A stretch of DNA of 64,000 nt from Paraburkholderia flava (GCF_004359985.1 NZ_SMRO01000002.1:879135-943134), one strand, 5' to 3'; counted from the stretch's first letter, positions 28,472 through 39,782 are shown. Notes: generated by a model from the letters alone, not told the origin. Made by a program: numbers and translations.

Positions 28472-28612
28472 ATGGACACGAACCTGATGATCGGCATCGC
28501 CGTCGTGCTCGCGCTGGTCGGCGTTGCCGCGTCGCGCGATCTGCTGCGCCGGATGCGCAGCGCGCCGCAACTGGTTCCGGTGCGCGTGCGCCGCGACGTA
28601 CCGCGCCGCTGA
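28472..28612 (+). CDS. Small single-pass membrane protein
   Basis: A 46-residue frame. The N-terminus MDTNLMIGIAVVLALVGVAA is a clear single transmembrane helix, followed by a strongly basic tail rich in Arg (SRDLLRRMRSAP, then VRVRRDVPRR). The ATG is preceded by AAGAGGGA at good spacing, better than many annotated starts here. I do not recognise a family. It follows the LysR gene by 153 bases and ends 19 bases before the convergent metallophosphoesterase gene. The Arg-rich cytoplasmic tail could bind lipid or nucleic acid; that is speculation. Confidence 0.6.
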   Translation: MDTNLMIGIAVVLALVGVAASRDLLRRMRSAPQLVPVRVRRDVPRR

Positions 28613-28631
28613 ATGCAGCGCGGGGACCGGA

Positions 28632-29453
28632 TCACACTTCGACGATCCGGTCCCACGTGAAGTCGGGGTTTTCGAGCCGGCCGGTGCGCCGGTCGATATA
28701 GCCGCGCGGGTTGCACACCACGCGCGTGCCGTTCAGCGTGTAGTCGAACGCGGTGTGCGTATGACCGTGCACCCACAGCGCAACAGGCGCACGCACGAGA
28801 TCCGGCAGATCGCTGACGAAACCCGACGACACCCGGTCGTCCGCATAGCGCGCAGCCAGACTCAGCCGATGCGGCGCGTGATGCGTCACCACGATCGTTT
28901 TGCCGGCGAACGGTTTCGCCAGTTCCGCCGCGAGCCATGCGCGGGACCGCTCGTGCAGCGCAAGGCTGTCGGCGGCGGTGAAATTGCGGCCGGCGTGCGT
29001 CGCCGGTAGTCCAGCCGCCGGATCCGGCCACGTCACCTGAATCAGTCCACGAAAATCCAGCATCGCTTTTTCCGCCGCCGCGATCGATTCGGCGAGCGTG
29101 TCGTCGTCCGCGCCGTAGAGCGCGAAGTCGGTCCACAGCGTCGTGCCGAGTACGCGCCAATGGCCATCAGGATCGACGAGCGTCGCGTTGTTCAGGAAGT
29201 GCACGTTGTCGACCGACGCGGCCGCGTCGTGCATCGCCGCTTCGAGCGCGCCGAACTCGCCGTCGTAGTACTCGTGATTGCCCGGCACATAGACGACGGG
29301 CACACTGCCGTCGAACGTTTCGGCCGCCCAGCGCAGGCCCGCCGCGTGATTGTGGATGTCGCCGGCGAGGATGATCAGGTCGGCGTTTGCATGCGGAATC
29401 GCCTCGGGTTCGTCGGACTCCAGATGCAGATCGGACAGCACGCGAATTTTCAC
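28632..29453 (-). CDS. Calcineurin-like metallophosphoesterase
   Basis: A 273-residue cytoplasmic phosphoesterase. The di-metal site is complete: D8 and H10 (SDLHLES), D32 (AGDIH), N59-H60-E61 (GNHE), H191-H192 (THHAPH), and G230-H-T-H233. It belongs to the YpjB/Icc-like group with no recognisable accessory domain; the substrate is unknown. The start codon overlaps the stop of the upstream FAD oxidase gene (ATGA at 29450-29453), so the two are translationally coupled. The role of the pairing is not evident. Confidence 0.9.
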   Translation of the reverse strand: MKIRVLSDLHLESDEPEAIPHANADLIILAGDIHNHAAGLRWAAETFDGSVPVVYVPGNHEYYDGEFGALEAAMHDAAASVDNVHFLNNATLVDPDGHWRVLGTTLWTDFALYGADDDTLAESIAAAEKAMLDFRGLIQVTWPDPAAGLPATHAGRNFTAADSLALHERSRAWLAAELAKPFAGKTIVVTHHAPHRLSLAARYADDRVSSGFVSDLPDLVRAPVALWVHGHTHTAFDYTLNGTRVVCNPRGYIDRRTGRLENPDFTWDRIVEV

Positions 29454-30931
29454 GGATGCGACTCCTGCGGATGGACAACGAAGGGAGGCGCCTGGCGTAG
29501 CACCTTGCCCGGATTCATCAGCCCCAGCGGATCGAGTGCGTGCTTCACGGCGTGCATCAACCGCACCTCGACCGGCTGCTTGTAGTGCGCCGCTTCGTCG
29601 GCCTTCAACTGACCGAGCCCGTGCTCGGCGCTGATGCTGCCGCGATGCTGATGCACGCTGTCATAGACGATCCGGTTGATCGGGTCCTGCCATTCGGCGA
29701 GAAAACGCTTCGCATCGATCCCCTCCGGCGCCTGCACGTTGTAGTGCAGATTGCCGTCGCCGAGATGCCCGAACGTCACCATCCGCACGCCCGGCACGGC
29801 TTGCGCGATCGCGGCATCGGTCTCGTCGATGAAGTGACCGATCCGCGAGATCGGCACCGCAATGTCGTGCTTGATGTTCAGCCCTTCCTCAGCCTGCGCG
29901 AGCGGAATGTGCTCGCGCAGATTCCAGAATGCCTGCGACTGCGCGAGACTTTCCGCGACCACCGCATCGTCGACGATACCGGCTTCGAGCGCGGCTTCCA
30001 TCAACTGCTCGAACAGCGTGCGCGCGTGCGCTTCGCTTTCGCTGTCGGACAGTTCGAGCAGCACGATCTGCGCGTGCGTATCGGCGAACGGATAGCGCAG
30101 TTGCGGAAAATGCCGGCCGACCAGCCGCAGACAGAAATCCGACATCAGTTCGAAACCGGTCAGCAGCGGACCGGCCATCCGTTGAGCGAGCGAGAGGAAA
30201 TCGAGCGCGGCATGCGGCGACGCGAGCGCGGCAAGCGCCGTCACGCGCGCGGCCGGCTGCGGATGCAGTTTCATCACCGCAGCCGTGATGATGCCGAGCG
30301 TGCCTTCCGCGCCGATGAACAGGTCGCGCAGGTCGTAGCCGGTGTTGTCCTTGCGCAGTCCACGCAGACCGTCCCACAGTTCTCCCTGCGGTGTCACGAC
30401 CTCGAGCCCGAGACACAGCTCGCGCGTGTTGCCATAGCGCAGCACGCCGGTGCCGCCCGCGTTCGTCGCGAGATTGCCGCCGATCGTGCAGCTGCCTTCG
30501 GCGGCGAGACTCAGCGGAAACAGACGGCCCGCTTCTTCTGCGCGTGTCTGCACGTCGGCGAGCACGACGCCGGCCTCGACGGTGATCGTGTTGTTGTGCG
30601 GATCGATGTCGCGGACGCGGTTCAGTCGACGCAGACTCAGCACTGCCTGATGACCGGTCGCATCCGGCGTCGCGCCGCCTGCGAGGCCCGTGTTGCCGCC
30701 TTGCGGGACGAGCGCGATGCGGTGCTCGACCGCGAGCTTCACGAGTGCTGCGACTTCTTCCGCGGTCGCCGGGTTCAGCACTGCGCACGCTGCGCCGGTG
30801 TAGCGGCGGCGCCAGTCGGTGAGGAACGGCGCGGTGTCGTGCGGATCGGTCAGCACGTGCGCGGCGCCGATCGCGTTGCGGCATGCGTCGACGAACGGCT
30901 GGGCGGAAGTGGGGGCGGCAGTGTCGGTCAT
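29450..30931 (-). CDS. FAD-binding oxidoreductase, D-2-hydroxyacid dehydrogenase type
   Basis: A 493-residue VAO/PCMH-type flavoenzyme. The FAD-binding half contains VPQGGNTGLAGGATPD and GGNLATNAGGTGVLRYGNTR. The C-terminal half has GHLGDGNLHYNVQ and SAEHGLGQLK, which carry the conserved metal-binding residues of the GlcD / D-lactate / D-2-hydroxyglutarate dehydrogenase group. It oxidises a D-2-hydroxyacid; D-2-hydroxyglutarate or D-lactate are the best candidates. The start at 30931 (MTDTAAPTSAQ) gives the family's length; the frame open to 31633 is antisense-like extension into the DUF2069 and wrbA region. Coupled to the metallophosphoesterase gene. Confidence 0.88.
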   Translation of the reverse strand: MTDTAAPTSAQPFVDACRNAIGAAHVLTDPHDTAPFLTDWRRRYTGAACAVLNPATAEEVAALVKLAVEHRIALVPQGGNTGLAGGATPDATGHQAVLSLRRLNRVRDIDPHNNTITVEAGVVLADVQTRAEEAGRLFPLSLAAEGSCTIGGNLATNAGGTGVLRYGNTRELCLGLEVVTPQGELWDGLRGLRKDNTGYDLRDLFIGAEGTLGIITAAVMKLHPQPAARVTALAALASPHAALDFLSLAQRMAGPLLTGFELMSDFCLRLVGRHFPQLRYPFADTHAQIVLLELSDSESEAHARTLFEQLMEAALEAGIVDDAVVAESLAQSQAFWNLREHIPLAQAEEGLNIKHDIAVPISRIGHFIDETDAAIAQAVPGVRMVTFGHLGDGNLHYNVQAPEGIDAKRFLAEWQDPINRIVYDSVHQHRGSISAEHGLGQLKADEAAHYKQPVEVRLMHAVKHALDPLGLMNPGKVLRQAPPFVVHPQESHP

Positions 30932-31041
30932 GATCGGGGCAGGTATTCGAGGCGGTGCGTGGAATGGTGCACGCAATGGCGTATGAAGCGTTGTACGACG
31001 CAATGCGCGCAACGTGTTTCGCTCATAGGCAGTTAACGTGG

Positions 31042-33481
<2,440 letters not shown>

Positions 33482-33511
33482 TTTTGCGCGGTGCGCCGTG
33501 CGCGCTTCTGG

Positions 33512-34180
33512 TCACTTCATCGCGCCACGCAGCAGATCGCGAAGGGTGGCAACTTCCCAGACTCCCATGATCGTCCGCCAGTTTCCCGTACCGCCGCCGT
33601 CGTCCCTGATTTTCTGAACGGGGGGTGGGAAAGAGAACGGTGGCGCTTCGAACAGGATCGGCCTGAACTCGAAGTTCACTCCATGTTGCGTGCGATCAAG
33701 ATCGACGTTCGCCACACCCTGGTAGTGGGCCGCGTCGAGCGTCGTCGTACACAGATACCGGATATCGCTACGAGCGATATTTTTCAGCGCGTCGAATATG
33801 AGCGCGTTCGAGAAATGGATGAAGCAGTCACGGACAAAGACCATATCTGCCGGCGGCAGCAAGTCTTTGACGATGTCCAGCACGACAAACTGGCGGGACG
33901 GAGAACCATACGTGGCGTTATTGGCTTCCACCAGATTCGACACGATGTCGCCGCCAACATAGTCAATGCCGGTCAGGTCGACGTTTTTCATCCAGTGGAA
34001 ATCTCCACATGGCAGATCGAGCAGACGAGACACCTCCAGCGAGCGTAGCGCCGCGGGAAGCGATTCAATCAGCGGCCGGGTGTAGTCCAGCCCGGAGCCG
34101 TGTCCGGACCGGCTCTCGTTGTTGTTCCAAAGGTTCTCTCGATAGACCCGGGTAAAGAAATCAGATCGTTCGTTTGGCAT
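33512..34180 (-). CDS. Class I SAM-dependent methyltransferase
   Basis: A 222-residue Rossmann-fold methyltransferase. Motif I is LLDLPCGDFHWM at about residues 53-64, followed by the acidic end of strand 2 (GIDYVGGDIV), and later PADMVFVRDCFIHFS, where the RDCxxH signature is typical of a widespread uncharacterised group often found near surface polysaccharide genes. The acceptor substrate is unknown. The start at 34180 precedes MPNERSDFF. The coding DNA looks less GC-rich than its neighbours, which hints at transfer but is not proof. It lies behind the DUF962 gene on the same strand. Confidence 0.82.
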   Translation of the reverse strand: MPNERSDFFTRVYRENLWNNNESRSGHGSGLDYTRPLIESLPAALRSLEVSRLLDLPCGDFHWMKNVDLTGIDYVGGDIVSNLVEANNATYGSPSRQFVVLDIVKDLLPPADMVFVRDCFIHFSNALIFDALKNIARSDIRYLCTTTLDAAHYQGVANVDLDRTQHGVNFEFRPILFEAPPFSFPPPVQKIRDDGGGTGNWRTIMGVWEVATLRDLLRGAMK

Positions 34181-34233
34181 GCTTTTCCGGGCGTCGAGCG
34201 TGTGAAAACAGCCTTGATTCTTGCCGGACGGAT

Positions 34234-34265
34234 TAAAGCGAAATCTTCCTAAAGCGAAATCTTCC
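34234..34265. repeat. 16-bp tandem duplication at the DUF962 stop codon
   Basis: TAAAGCGAAATCTTCC occurs at 34234-34249 and again at 34250-34265. The second unit encodes the last residues of the DUF962 protein (minus strand); the first lies just after its stop. Removing one unit would still leave a stop at the same protein position. Confidence 0.9.
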
Positions 34266-34569
34266 CCACACAGATGTCCTTGAACATCACCCAGTCGCCC
34301 ATCAGGCTGTAGAGCGGATGACGAAACGTGGCCGGCCGGTTTTTCTCGAAGAAGAAGTGGCCGACCCACGCAAAGCCGTAACCGCACACAACAGCAGCCG
34401 GCAGCCATAGCCAGTCGCCGGTGGCGAGCGCCATCGCAAGACAGCCGATCACGCCTAGCGACCCGATGAAATGCAGCCGCCGCGACGTGCGGTTGCGATG
34501 CTCGTCGAGATAGAACGGATAAAACTCCGCGAAATTCGCGAAGTGGTCGGTATGAGTGGTTTGGCCCAT
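34249..34569 (-). CDS. DUF962/Mpo1-like membrane protein
   Basis: A 106-residue small membrane protein. FANFAEFYPFYLDEHRNRTSRRLHFIG at the N-terminus carries the YPFYLxEHxNxxxRxxHxxG signature of the DUF962 family, related to yeast Mpo1, an Fe-dependent dioxygenase of 2-hydroxy fatty acids. Two hydrophobic segments follow, then HFFFEKNRPATF. The conserved His residues could bind a metal, so a lipid oxygenase is possible, but bacterial members are uncharacterised. A 16-bp tandem duplication spans its stop codon. Confidence 0.88.
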   Translation of the reverse strand: MGQTTHTDHFANFAEFYPFYLDEHRNRTSRRLHFIGSLGVIGCLAMALATGDWLWLPAAVVCGYGFAWVGHFFFEKNRPATFRHPLYSLMGDWVMFKDICVGKISL

Positions 34570-34679
34570 GGTCGCCCCCTGTTCCGTAGCTCGTTACCCT
34601 TCTGCCAGACCATTGTGCTGCGATCGACCGTGGCGCGCAACCAGGCCGTTCGGCCAATGGCGCGCGGCCTCGGGCGCGG

Positions 34680-35537
34680 TTATCTTGAGGTCGTGGCGTT
34701 CAGTTCAATGGTGCCCGATGGTGCCTTCGATGCGAACGTAAACAGCGCGTCGAGCGTCGCGTCCGGCTGCTCGGTCATCAGCGCGTGGCCGGCGTCGAGC
34801 GTGACGGTGTCTGCCTTGACGCCTGCTGCGGCGAACACATCGGCCAGCGCTCGCGCCGCGCGTGGTGGCGTCATCGCATCGCGCCGCCCGACGACAAAGC
34901 GCACCGGGCAGCGCACGTTCGCCGCGCGGGCGATGCCGTCCGCATAGTCGTTGCAGGCGGCGAAGTCGGTGTGGAACAGGTGTGTTTCGCCGGTCGCAGA
35001 TACGCGTTCCATCAGACGCTGATTCATCCCGTGCAGCCAGAAGCCGGGGCCGGGGCTCGACGGTTTAGCGGCGATCGTCGAGTGCGACCACTGGTTCACC
35101 ATGTCGATCGCTTCGGGTTCGCGGTCGCGTGCTGCGTCGAGCAGCGTCGCCGAAACGGTCATCGGCACGGCGGTCGCGAGCAGCGCGAGATGCGTCGCGC
35201 GGTCGGGGTAGCGGGCGGCGAAATCGAGCGCGACGAGCGAGCCCATGCTGTGTCCCGCGACGAACGCGCGCGATACCTTCATCGCGTCGAGCAGCGCGGC
35301 GAGCCAGTCGGCCAGCGCGGCGATGCTGGTCAGCGCGGGACCAGCGCTGCGATGGTGGCCTGGCAGGTCGGGGGCGAGCACCGTGAAACCGTGGTGCGCG
35401 AAGTAACGGGTCTGCAACGCCCATACGCTGTGATCGTGTTCCGCGCCGTGCAGGAACACGGCGCAGGGCAGTGCGGGGTCGAACGGTTTGCCGCCGGTGT
35501 AGACATAGGCGGGGGTGCCACGGACGTCGACGATCAT
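34680..35537 (-). CDS. Alpha/beta hydrolase
   Basis: A 285-residue alpha/beta-hydrolase. The nucleophile elbow is AGHSMGSL; HG of VFLHGAEHDH forms the oxyanion region; late acid and base are near VVGRRDAMTPP and AGHALMTEQP, completing the Ser-Asp-His triad. There is no signal peptide. Its ATG overlaps the end of metY by 4 bases, so it is coupled to that gene. A homoserine or thioester-linked substrate is conceivable from the context, but this is speculative. Confidence 0.85.
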   Translation of the reverse strand: MIVDVRGTPAYVYTGGKPFDPALPCAVFLHGAEHDHSVWALQTRYFAHHGFTVLAPDLPGHHRSAGPALTSIAALADWLAALLDAMKVSRAFVAGHSMGSLVALDFAARYPDRATHLALLATAVPMTVSATLLDAARDREPEAIDMVNQWSHSTIAAKPSSPGPGFWLHGMNQRLMERVSATGETHLFHTDFAACNDYADGIARAANVRCPVRFVVGRRDAMTPPRAARALADVFAAAGVKADTVTLDAGHALMTEQPDATLDALFTFASKAPSGTIELNATTSR

Positions 35538-36856
35538 GCGGACTCCTTGCGCGCGGGAGCTGCCGGCGCACTGGTTTTCTGCGCGGCCTTGAGCGCGCGT
35601 TTCAGATCGTCGATCAGGTCGTCGGGATCTTCGAGACCGATCGACAGCCGGATCGTGCCTTCCGCGATACCTGCTGCCGCGAGCGCGGCGGCGTCCATCC
35701 GGAAGTGCGTGGTGGATGCGGGGTGTATGACGAGCGAGCGCGCATCGCCGACGTTCGCCAGATGCGAGAACAGCGACAGGCTCTCGATGAAACTTCGCCC
35801 GGCCGCGCGGTCGCCGCGCAGGTTGAAGCTGAACACCGCACCCGCGCCGCGCGGCAGCAGACGTTGCGCGAGCGCGTGATCCGGGTGCGATGCAAGCTCG
35901 GGGTAAGCCACCGATTCGACCGCTGCGTGCGCCGCGAGGAATTCGACCACCTTGCGCGTATTCGCGACGTGGCGCTCCATCCGCAGCGGCAGCGTCTCGA
36001 TACCCTGCAGCAGTTGCCACGCAGCCTGCGGATGCAGGCACGCGCCGAAGTCGCGCAACCCTTCGCGCCGCGCGCGCAGCAGGAACGGCGCGACGGTGCT
36101 TTCCTCGGCGAAGACCATGCCGTGGAAGCCCTCGTAGGGCTCGGTGAATTCGGGGAAGCGGCCCGACGCATCGAAGTCGAACGTGCCGCCGTCCACCAGC
36201 ACGCCGCCGATCGTGGTGCCGTGGCCGCCGAGGAATTTGGTCGCGGAGTGATAGACGAAATCGGCGCCGTGCGCGAACGGCTGCAGCAGATAGGGCGTCG
36301 TGAACGTCGAGTCGACCAGCAGCGGCACGCGATGCTCATGCGCGATCTGAGCGACTGCTGCGATGTCGAGCACGTCGAGGCCCGGGTTGCCGAGCGTTTC
36401 GCCGAACAGCAGCCGCGTATTCGGCCGCAGCGCAGCGCGCCATGCGGCGAGGTCGCCGGGGCGCACGAACGTCGTCTCGATGCCGAAGCGGCGCAGCGTG
36501 TAGTGCAGCAGGTTGTGCGAGCCGCCGTACAACGCACTCGACGCGACGATGTGCGCGCCCGCGCCCATCAGCGTGGCGATTGCGAGATGCAGCGCGGCCT
36601 GGCCGCTCGCGGTGCCGATCGCGCCCGCGCCGTTCTCGAGCGCGGCGACGCGCTCTTCGAAGACGGCGACCGTCGGATTGGAGATGCGCGAATAGACGTG
36701 GCCCGAGCGCTCCATGTTGAACAGCGACGCCGCATGATCGGTATCGCGAAACGAGAACGACGTAGTCTGGTAGATCGGCGTGGCACGCGCGCCGGTGGTG
36801 GGGTCGGGCGCTGCGCCCGCGTGCAGCGCGAGCGTATCGAAACGGTTGGCGGACAT
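35534..36856 (-). CDS. metY: O-acetylhomoserine aminocarboxypropyltransferase (MetY-type)
   Basis: A 440-residue PLP enzyme of the Cys/Met metabolism family, forming homocysteine (or methionine) from O-acetylhomoserine and sulfide. The PLP lysine is K207 in SATKFLGGHG. The active-site segments SGHVYSRISNPT, NPGLDVLDI and the C-terminal VGDARSLVIHPASTTH, usual in MetY (about 430 residues), are present. Cystathionine-type enzymes are shorter, so MetY is favoured. It is the first gene of a pair with the overlapping alpha/beta hydrolase. The divergent gap of 330 bases upstream holds its promoter and that of the CBS protein. Confidence 0.9.
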   Translation of the reverse strand: MSANRFDTLALHAGAAPDPTTGARATPIYQTTSFSFRDTDHAASLFNMERSGHVYSRISNPTVAVFEERVAALENGAGAIGTASGQAALHLAIATLMGAGAHIVASSALYGGSHNLLHYTLRRFGIETTFVRPGDLAAWRAALRPNTRLLFGETLGNPGLDVLDIAAVAQIAHEHRVPLLVDSTFTTPYLLQPFAHGADFVYHSATKFLGGHGTTIGGVLVDGGTFDFDASGRFPEFTEPYEGFHGMVFAEESTVAPFLLRARREGLRDFGACLHPQAAWQLLQGIETLPLRMERHVANTRKVVEFLAAHAAVESVAYPELASHPDHALAQRLLPRGAGAVFSFNLRGDRAAGRSFIESLSLFSHLANVGDARSLVIHPASTTHFRMDAAALAAAGIAEGTIRLSIGLEDPDDLIDDLKRALKAAQKTSAPAAPARKESA

Positions 36857-37186
36857 GCTGGGCGGCGCAGCCGGGAGCGGCGTGCGCGAGAGGTGAAAGT
36901 GCCGGCCATCGTATCATCCGGCCCGCGCGCGGTCGGCGCTTTTTGGGGCGCTTCGGAGCGTCCCGCGAGCGTTTGTTCCATACTGTGTTCGTTGCCGGAC
37001 GGGCTTCCGGCGGGCGTCGGTGGGGCTTGTGCGCGCTTTCCTTTTGCGGGCCTTTCCGCTAGGATCGAAAGTCAGTTATGCACACCCGGCGTCATCCGCA
37101 ACTTTTTTTGCATGGGATCAGAGCCGGCGCCCAGTAAGCGCCCCATAGGCGCCGCAACGCCCCCTCTGATCGACAGGAGACAAATC
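36857..37186. other. Divergent intergenic region metY / CBS protein
   Basis: 330 bases without a supported gene, presumably carrying promoters for both genes. I looked for a SAM-responsive leader before metY and saw no recognisable riboswitch stems. AGGAGA before 37187 is the ribosome binding site of the CBS gene. Confidence 0.4.
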
Positions 37187-37645
37187 ATGCGAGTCAGCGA
37201 CATTCTCAAGGTCAAGGGCAACACCCTTTTTACGGTCACGCCCGACACGTCACTGGACGACGCAGTCACCGCGATGGCAGAGCACGATATCGGTTCGCTC
37301 GTCGTGATGGAATACGGCGATCTGGTCGGCATGCTGACGTTCCGCGAAATCATCCTGACGTTGCACAAGAACGGCGGCAGCGTCGGTTCGTCGACCATTC
37401 GCAAGGTGATGGACGATCATCCGATCACCTGCACGCCTGAAACCGACGTCAACGAAGTGCGCCGCATGATGCTCGAACATCACGTCCGCTATCTGCCGGT
37501 ACTCGAAAGCCGCGCACTGATGGGCGTGATCTCGTTCTACGACGTCGCGAAGGCGGTGGTCGAGGAACAGGGTTTCGAGAATCGTATGCTGAAGGCCTAT
37601 ATCCGCGACTGGCCGGAAGAGCAGGAGCCGCAGCAGGCGCGATAG
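37187..37645 (+). CDS. Two-CBS-domain protein
   Basis: A 152-residue protein made of a CBS pair (about residues 1-65 and 68-135), with the repeated pattern VTPDTSLDDAVTAMAEHDIGSLVV and CTPETDVNEVRRMMLEHHVRYLPV. Such stand-alone modules bind adenine nucleotides or SAM and regulate partner proteins. The start at 37187 has AGGAGA. It is monocistronic, with a clear terminator downstream. The partner is unknown. Confidence 0.9.
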   Translation: MRVSDILKVKGNTLFTVTPDTSLDDAVTAMAEHDIGSLVVMEYGDLVGMLTFREIILTLHKNGGSVGSSTIRKVMDDHPITCTPETDVNEVRRMMLEHHVRYLPVLESRALMGVISFYDVAKAVVEEQGFENRMLKAYIRDWPEEQEPQQAR

Positions 37646-37707
37646 TCCTGGCGAGGCGCGATGGCGTGGCAGCCGTCGCCCCGTTAGGCAAATCAGGCGA
37701 TACCAGG

Positions 37708-37734
37708 GCGTGCGCGAAAGCGTGCGCTTTTTTT
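37708..37734 (+). terminator. Intrinsic terminator after the CBS gene
   Basis: GCGTGCGC (37708-37715), loop GAAA, then GCGTGCGC (37720-37727) pairs as an RNA stem with two G-U pairs, capped by a GNRA tetraloop, followed by seven T. Confidence 0.85.
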
Positions 37735-37835
37735 GTGGGTGATCGACGATCGTCCGGGCATCCTCGACATGCGTGCCCGATCCGAACGCATCTGTTTTTA
37801 CACGCGCATTGCCGCACTCCCCATTCCCGATACCT

Positions 37836-39782
37836 ATGAGCGACCGCCCGTCAAGTTCAGTCCCCGCCGACCGCCGCGCCGCCCGCGACGATCGCGCACA
37901 CGAATCCCAGTTCAGCCTGCTGCGCGAAGGGCGCTTCGCGCCGTTCTTCTGGACGCAGTTCCTCGGTGCGATGAACGACAACGTGTTCAAGATCGGCTTC
38001 ACGTCGCTCGTCACGTATCAGGCCGCGCGTTTCTCCGGCGTCGATCCGAAGACGGCCGCGTTCCTGATCTCGGCGATCTTCATCCTGCCGTTTGTGCTGT
38101 TCTCGGCGACCTCCGGCCAGATCGCCGATAAATACGACAAGGCCGTGCTGACGCGTTTCGTGAAGACCTTCGAGATCGGCGTGATGCTGATCGGCGGCGC
38201 GGGCTTCTGGTTTCACAACGCATCGCTGCTCTATCTGTGCACGTTCCTGATGGGCGTCCATTCGACGCTCTTCGGCCCGGTCAAGTATTCGTATCTGCCG
38301 CAGCATCTGTCGAAGTCGGAGCTGGTCGGCGGTAACGGGATGATCGAGATGGGCACGTTCGTCGCGATCCTGATCGGCACGATCGCGGGCGGCGCGGCTG
38401 CCGGGTTCGTCGAGCACGGCGCTGGAATCCTCGCGGGGATGTGCGTGGTGATCGCGCTTGCGGGTCGCGCGGTGTCGATCCTCGTGCCGGTGACGCCGGC
38501 TGCGCAGCCGGATCTGCGCATCAACTGGAATCCGTTCAGCGAGACATGGCGCAACCTGAAACTCGCGCGCGAAGACCGCACGGTGTTTCTGAGCCTGCTC
38601 GGCATCTCGTGGCTGTGGTTCGTCGGCGCGACGTTCCTGTCGTCGTTTTTCCGGTTTGCGAAGGAGGTGCTGTCGGCGAATCCGGATGTCGTCACGGTGT
38701 TGCTCGCCACGTTCTCGATCGGTATCGGCGCGGGCTCGCTGATGTGCGAACGGCTGTCCAAGCGCCGCATTGAAATCGGCCTCGTGCCGCTCGGTTCGAT
38801 CGGCATGAGCGTGTTCGCGATCGATCTGTTCTTCGCGAGTCACGCGCTGCCGACTGCACCGCATCTGCTGTCGGTCGGCGAGTTTCTCGCAGTGCCCGCG
38901 CACTGGCGCGTGCTGATCGATCTGCTGCTGCTCGCGATGTTCGGCGGCTTCTATAGCGTGCCGCTGTACGCGCTGATCCAGGCGCGTAGCCAGCCGACGC
39001 ATCGCGCGCGGATCATCGCCGCGAACAATATTCTCAATTCACTGTTCATGATCGTGTCGTCGTTGATGGCGGTGGGGTTGACGTCGCTGGGCGTCGGCAT
39101 TCCGGGCATCTTCCTCACCACTGCGCTGCTGAACATCGTCGTCGCGATCTATATCTATTCGCTCGTGCCGGAGTTTCTGCTGCGTTTTATCGCGTGGGTG
39201 CTGGTGCATACGTTCTACCGGATCCGCCTCGTGCACGCTGAGCGGATTCCGGAAGAGGGCGCGGCGGTGCTGGTCTGCAATCACGTCAGCTACGTCGACG
39301 CGATCGTCATCGCGGCCGAGAGCCCGCGGCCGATCCGTTTCGTGATGGACCACCGCATCTTTGGTTCGCCGTTCGCGGGCTGGTTGTTCCGCCACGCGAA
39401 AGCGATTCCGATCGCGCCGGCGCACGAAGACGAGGCGCTGCTCAAGCGCGCTTACGAGCGCTGCGCGGAGGCGCTCGCCGACGGCGATCTCGTGTGCATT
39501 TTCCCGGAAGGCAAGCTGACGAAAACGGGCGACATGAATCCGTTCCGTCACGGCGTGACCGAAATCATCCGACGTGCGCCGGTGCCGGTCGTGCCGATGG
39601 CATTGCGCGGATTGTGGGGCAGCTATTTTTCGCGCAGCGGCGAGGCGCGTGTGCCGCGGCCGGTGCACAAAGGTGTGATGAGCCGGCTGACGCTGGCGGT
39701 CGGCGAGCCGTTGAGTCCGGACGAAGCGACGCCGGAAAGGCTGCAGCAGATCGTCAGCGACTTGCGAGGTGCGCGCAAATAG
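37836..39782 (+). CDS. MFS transporter fused to lysophospholipid acyltransferase
   Basis: A 648-residue fusion. The N-terminal part (to about residue 430) is an MFS transporter of the LplT type (RFAPFFWTQFLGAMNDNVFK). The C-terminal part is a PlsC-like acyltransferase with NHVSYVD near residue 480 and FPEGKLTKTGDM near 555, the NHx4D and FPEG motifs. Together they resemble lysophospholipid uptake (LplT) coupled to re-acylation (Aas), in one polypeptide. Function: remodelling of inner-membrane phospholipids, inferred from family. The ATG at 37836 (MSDRPSSSV) is chosen over an upstream GTG at 37773. The gene is followed by aroC. Confidence 0.88.
   Translation: MSDRPSSSVPADRRAARDDRAHESQFSLLREGRFAPFFWTQFLGAMNDNVFKIGFTSLVTYQAARFSGVDPKTAAFLISAIFILPFVLFSATSGQIADKYDKAVLTRFVKTFEIGVMLIGGAGFWFHNASLLYLCTFLMGVHSTLFGPVKYSYLPQHLSKSELVGGNGMIEMGTFVAILIGTIAGGAAAGFVEHGAGILAGMCVVIALAGRAVSILVPVTPAAQPDLRINWNPFSETWRNLKLAREDRTVFLSLLGISWLWFVGATFLSSFFRFAKEVLSANPDVVTVLLATFSIGIGAGSLMCERLSKRRIEIGLVPLGSIGMSVFAIDLFFASHALPTAPHLLSVGEFLAVPAHWRVLIDLLLLAMFGGFYSVPLYALIQARSQPTHRARIIAANNILNSLFMIVSSLMAVGLTSLGVGIPGIFLTTALLNIVVAIYIYSLVPEFLLRFIAWVLVHTFYRIRLVHAERIPEEGAAVLVCNHVSYVDAIVIAAESPRPIRFVMDHRIFGSPFAGWLFRHAKAIPIAPAHEDEALLKRAYERCAEALADGDLVCIFPEGKLTKTGDMNPFRHGVTEIIRRAPVPVVPMALRGLWGSYFSRSGEARVPRPVHKGVMSRLTLAVGEPLSPDEATPERLQQIVSDLRGARK

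Noticed and set aside
36857..37186. SAM riboswitch upstream of metY
   Set aside because: No recognisable SAM-I, SAM-II or SAH-type stems could be identified by eye.
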